Below, one piece after another: positions 5,509 through 7,392 of a stretch of 7,392 bases of DNA. Made by a program: the position numbers and the translations under genes. Origin of the DNA: Pseudomonadota bacterium. Its GTDB lineage: Bacteria > Pseudomonadota > Gammaproteobacteria > Burkholderiales > Burkholderiaceae_D. The notes beneath the pieces were generated by a model, which had not been told where the DNA came from, ran no database searches, and saw only the letters and a program-made list of their open reading frames with translations. The stretch's first letter is position 1. Every line of letters starts with the position of its first letter. The stretch is taken from positions 1-7,392 of the forward strand of contig JAEZVM010000021.1 of the NCBI GenBank assembly GCA_023420795.1, written 5' to 3'.

Positions 5509-6267
5509 ATGACGCATTTAAGTTCGACGCAGGTGATACCGGACGTCTCTACCGTACCTCGGCATATCGCCATCATCATGGATGGCAACGGCCGCTGGGC
5601 GACCAAGCGTTTCATGCCGCGCGTGGCGGGCCATGGCAAGGGAGTGGAGGCGGTACGGACCGTCGTTGAAGCCTGCATAAAGCGCGGCGTCGAATATCTG
5701 ACGCTGTTTGCCTTCAGTTCTGAAAACTGGCGTCGTCCGGCCGATGAGGTATCGTTGCTGATGCGCTTGTTTGTCACTGCGCTCGAACGCGAAGTCGCGA
5801 AAATGCATGCCAATGACATTCGCCTGAAGGTGGTGGGTGACTTGAGTCGGTTCGATGCGAAGCTGCAGGAATTGATCGCCAGCGCGCAGAGGCGCACCGC
5901 AAACAATACCCGGCTGACTGTAACCATCTGTGCGAATTACGGCGGGCGCTGGGACATCATGCAGGCCGTGAAGAAAATGATTGCGGCTAAGCCCGGGGAG
6001 GCTGATTTTTCCGAGGACGATCTGGCAGCGCATCTTGCGATGGCGTATGCGCCGGAACCGGACCTGTTCATCCGCACCGGCGGTGAAGAGCGCATCTCGA
6101 ATTTCCTCTTGTGGCAGCTTGCCTACACCGAGTTTTACTTCACCGAGACTTATTGGCCGGATTTCGACGCTGCAGAGCTGGACAAGGCGATTGCCTCCTA
6201 TCAGCAACGTGAGCGCCGGTTCGGCCGCACCAGCGAGCAGTTGATCGAGCAGAAAAAGGCTTCGTAA
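5509..6267 (+). CDS. uppS: Undecaprenyl diphosphate synthase (cis-prenyltransferase)
   Basis: UppS adds eight isopentenyl units in cis to farnesyl diphosphate, making the C55 lipid carrier for peptidoglycan and O-antigen precursors. It acts at the inner face of the membrane. The 252-residue product has the expected motifs: HIAIIMDGNGRWA (19-31) with catalytic D25 and the phosphate-binding G-N-G-R stretch, H42 in VAGHGKG, LFAFSSENWRRP (66-77), and the C-terminal signature DLFIRTGGEERISNFLLWQ (185-203) followed by E208. R189, R195 and S197 correspond to the pyrophosphate-binding residues. The ATG at 5509 gives the usual short N-terminus before the first motif, but no good Shine-Dalgarno precedes it. 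The stop overlaps the cdsA start. Confidence 0.96.
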   Translation: MTHLSSTQVIPDVSTVPRHIAIIMDGNGRWATKRFMPRVAGHGKGVEAVRTVVEACIKRGVEYLTLFAFSSENWRRPADEVSLLMRLFVTALEREVAKMHANDIRLKVVGDLSRFDAKLQELIASAQRRTANNTRLTVTICANYGGRWDIMQAVKKMIAAKPGEADFSEDDLAAHLAMAYAPEPDLFIRTGGEERISNFLLWQLAYTEFYFTETYWPDFDAAELDKAIASYQQRERRFGRTSEQLIEQKKAS

Positions 6268-7085
6268 TGCTGAAAACGCGCGTCATCACGGCGTTGATCC
6301 TGTTGGCAGTATTGCTGTCCGTCCTGTATTCCAAGTCCTTCCTGTTATTTGTTCTGACGGCGGCGGCGTTTTTCACCGCAGCCGCCTGGGAGAGCTTTCG
6401 GCTGTTCCGCATTCAGCGGCCGGTGTTCGGCGCCGCAATCTGGACAGCAGCGTTCCTGTTCGTTGTGCTTCAGGGGGATGCAGCTGGCGCAACGCTATTG
6501 TTTGGATTGTGTGCTGCGATCTGGGCGATACGCCTCGCGCCGTCGCTGGCCATGGGCCTGCCGCCGCTGGACGGACTTGGAAACCGACTTCTTAACGGCA
6601 TCTACGGAATAGGCATTCTCGGCTGCTTCGTGGCCATCATCGCCTTGCTGCAGCAGTCTGCGCTTTACCTGGTTTCAGTTCTGGCGATCGTCTGGGTCGC
6701 GGATATCGGGGCTTACTTTGCCGGCAAGGCCTTTGGCAAACATAAGCTGGCGCCCTCAATATCACCCGGAAAATCCTGGGAGGGGGCGATTGGCGGCTGG
6801 CTCGCGGTGCTGCTCGTGGCCGGGGCGTCCACAACATTGCCCTCACTGAGCGAGACCTTTGCTCCCAGGGTTCTGGCGAATTGGAGCTGGCTCGGATTGT
6901 TTCTTGCCCTGACGCTGCTGGTCGCTGCCAGCATTGTGGGGGATTTGTTTGAATCTCAACTCAAGCGCCGTGCCGGCATGAAGGACAGCAGCAATCTGCT
7001 GCCCGGTCATGGAGGTGTCCTGGACAGGATAGATGCATTGATACCAACACTGCCGCTTGCTGTCTTGATTGGTTCCAGACTTTAA
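6267..7085 (+). CDS. cdsA: Phosphatidate cytidylyltransferase (CDP-diacylglycerol synthase)
   Basis: CdsA is an integral inner-membrane enzyme that joins CTP and phosphatidic acid to form CDP-diacylglycerol, the precursor of all bacterial phospholipids. The 272-residue product is hydrophobic throughout, with about seven or eight probable membrane segments (for example residues 5-20, 25-40, 55-69, 113-130, 132-150, 175-188, 208-226). The conserved motifs are VADIGAYFAGKAFGKHKLAP (144-163), SPGKSWEG (166-173) and the family signature at 230-256, with S230, K233, R234, K239, D240, H248, G249, G250, D253, R254 and D256 all present. The start codon shares one base with the uppS stop (TAATG), which implies translational coupling. 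Coupling CdsA to UppS links phospholipid and carrier-lipid supply. Confidence 0.96.
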   Translation: MLKTRVITALILLAVLLSVLYSKSFLLFVLTAAAFFTAAAWESFRLFRIQRPVFGAAIWTAAFLFVVLQGDAAGATLLFGLCAAIWAIRLAPSLAMGLPPLDGLGNRLLNGIYGIGILGCFVAIIALLQQSALYLVSVLAIVWVADIGAYFAGKAFGKHKLAPSISPGKSWEGAIGGWLAVLLVAGASTTLPSLSETFAPRVLANWSWLGLFLALTLLVAASIVGDLFESQLKRRAGMKDSSNLLPGHGGVLDRIDALIPTLPLAVLIGSRL

Positions 7086-7097
7086 GGTAGCAGTCGG

Positions 7098-7392
7098 ATG
7101 CAACATCTCACCATTCTTGGTGCCACCGGTTCGATCGGTGTTTCCACACTCGACGTATTAGCGAGGCATCCTGACCGTTACGGCGTGTACGCACTGACAG
7201 CGCACAGCCGCGTGGATGAGCTGGCTGCGCAATGCGAGCGGTTCCGCCCGCAGGTTGCAGTGGTTGGCTCCGCGGACGCCGCACGGCAGCTGAAGCGTCT
7301 GCTTGCAGATAAGGGCGTACGGACTGAAGTCGATTATGGCGAGGCTGCCTTGTGCGCGGTGGCTGGCGCATCCGGGTGCGATACTGTAATGG
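7098..7392 (+). CDS. dxr: 1-deoxy-D-xylulose 5-phosphate reductoisomerase, N-terminal part (runs off right edge)
   Basis: Dxr (IspC) converts DXP to 2-C-methyl-D-erythritol 4-phosphate with NADPH, the committed step of the MEP pathway. That pathway supplies the isopentenyl diphosphate used by UppS. The 98 complete codons in the window begin MQHLTILGATGSIGVSTLDVL, where GATGSIG (8-14) is the NADPH-binding Rossmann loop and STLDVL is characteristic of the family. Residues 74-80 (VRTEVDY) and 93-98 (GCDTVM) also align with the E. coli protein just before its AAIVGAAG block, which lies beyond the window. The full protein is normally about 390-400 residues. The ATG follows the cdsA stop by 12 nt, with AAGG 10 nt upstream as a weak ribosome binding site. 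Confidence 0.95.
   Translation, partial: MQHLTILGATGSIGVSTLDVLARHPDRYGVYALTAHSRVDELAAQCERFRPQVAVVGSADAARQLKRLLADKGVRTEVDYGEAALCAVAGASGCDTVM

Noticed and set aside
5448..5669. A 73-codon plus-strand frame beginning in the frr-uppS spacer.
   Set aside because: It overlaps the start of uppS in another frame and shows no domain, while the uppS frame carries all catalytic residues.
4743..5927. A 394-codon minus-strand frame crossing frr, the spacer and part of uppS.
   Set aside because: It is unusual for running through the non-coding spacer, but it is low in hydrophobic order, rich in Ser/Arg/Thr and homopolymer-like stretches (a run of Phe), and opposes two well-supported genes.
1..7392. Search for mobile elements, CRISPR arrays, tRNA genes, defence or toxin-antitoxin genes.
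   Set aside because: All coding space is filled by nine conserved housekeeping genes in a known order; no transposase, regularly spaced repeats, tRNA-like fold or insertion boundary was seen.

Overview
This window is a housekeeping segment of a bacterial chromosome, most likely from a betaproteobacterium of the order Burkholderiales. An Oxalobacteraceae-like source (the Herminiimonas/Janthinobacterium type) is my best guess from protein similarity recalled by eye and from the moderately GC-rich base use; no database was searched. The gene order glnD-map, divergent from rpsB-tsf-pyrH-frr-uppS-cdsA-dxr, is a conserved proteobacterial cluster. In E. coli dxr lies between frr and uppS; here dxr follows cdsA.

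Layout. On the minus strand, 1-891 is the N-terminal part of glnD (PII uridylyltransferase; the rest lies off the left edge) and 895-1728 is map (methionine aminopeptidase), only 3 nt upstream of glnD. A 238-bp divergent control region (1729-1966) carries a likely rpsB promoter, a weaker map promoter candidate and a structured rpsB mRNA leader. On the plus strand follow rpsB (1967-2716), a strong intrinsic terminator or attenuator (2744-2777), tsf (2844-3725), a second intrinsic terminator (3733-3757), a 261-bp spacer, pyrH (4019-4735), frr (4770-5330), a TG-rich 178-bp spacer, uppS (5509-6267), cdsA overlapping it by 1 nt (6267-7085) and the 5' end of dxr (7098 to the right edge).

How the genes fit together. 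The first three plus-strand genes and frr serve translation and RNA synthesis: ribosomal protein S2, elongation factor Ts, UMP kinase and ribosome recycling factor. uppS, cdsA and dxr serve the envelope: the undecaprenyl carrier lipid, CDP-diacylglycerol for phospholipids, and the entry to the MEP isoprenoid pathway that feeds UppS. map trims the initiator methionine from new proteins, and glnD transmits nitrogen status through PII.

I found no mobile element, CRISPR array, tRNA or rRNA gene, toxin-antitoxin pair, defence system or other undescribed multi-gene system. The points that repay a second look are non-coding: the rpsB leader, with a long hairpin and a competing hairpin over the ribosome binding site; the strong terminator between rpsB and tsf with no obvious tsf promoter; and the repeat-like TG-rich spacer before uppS.
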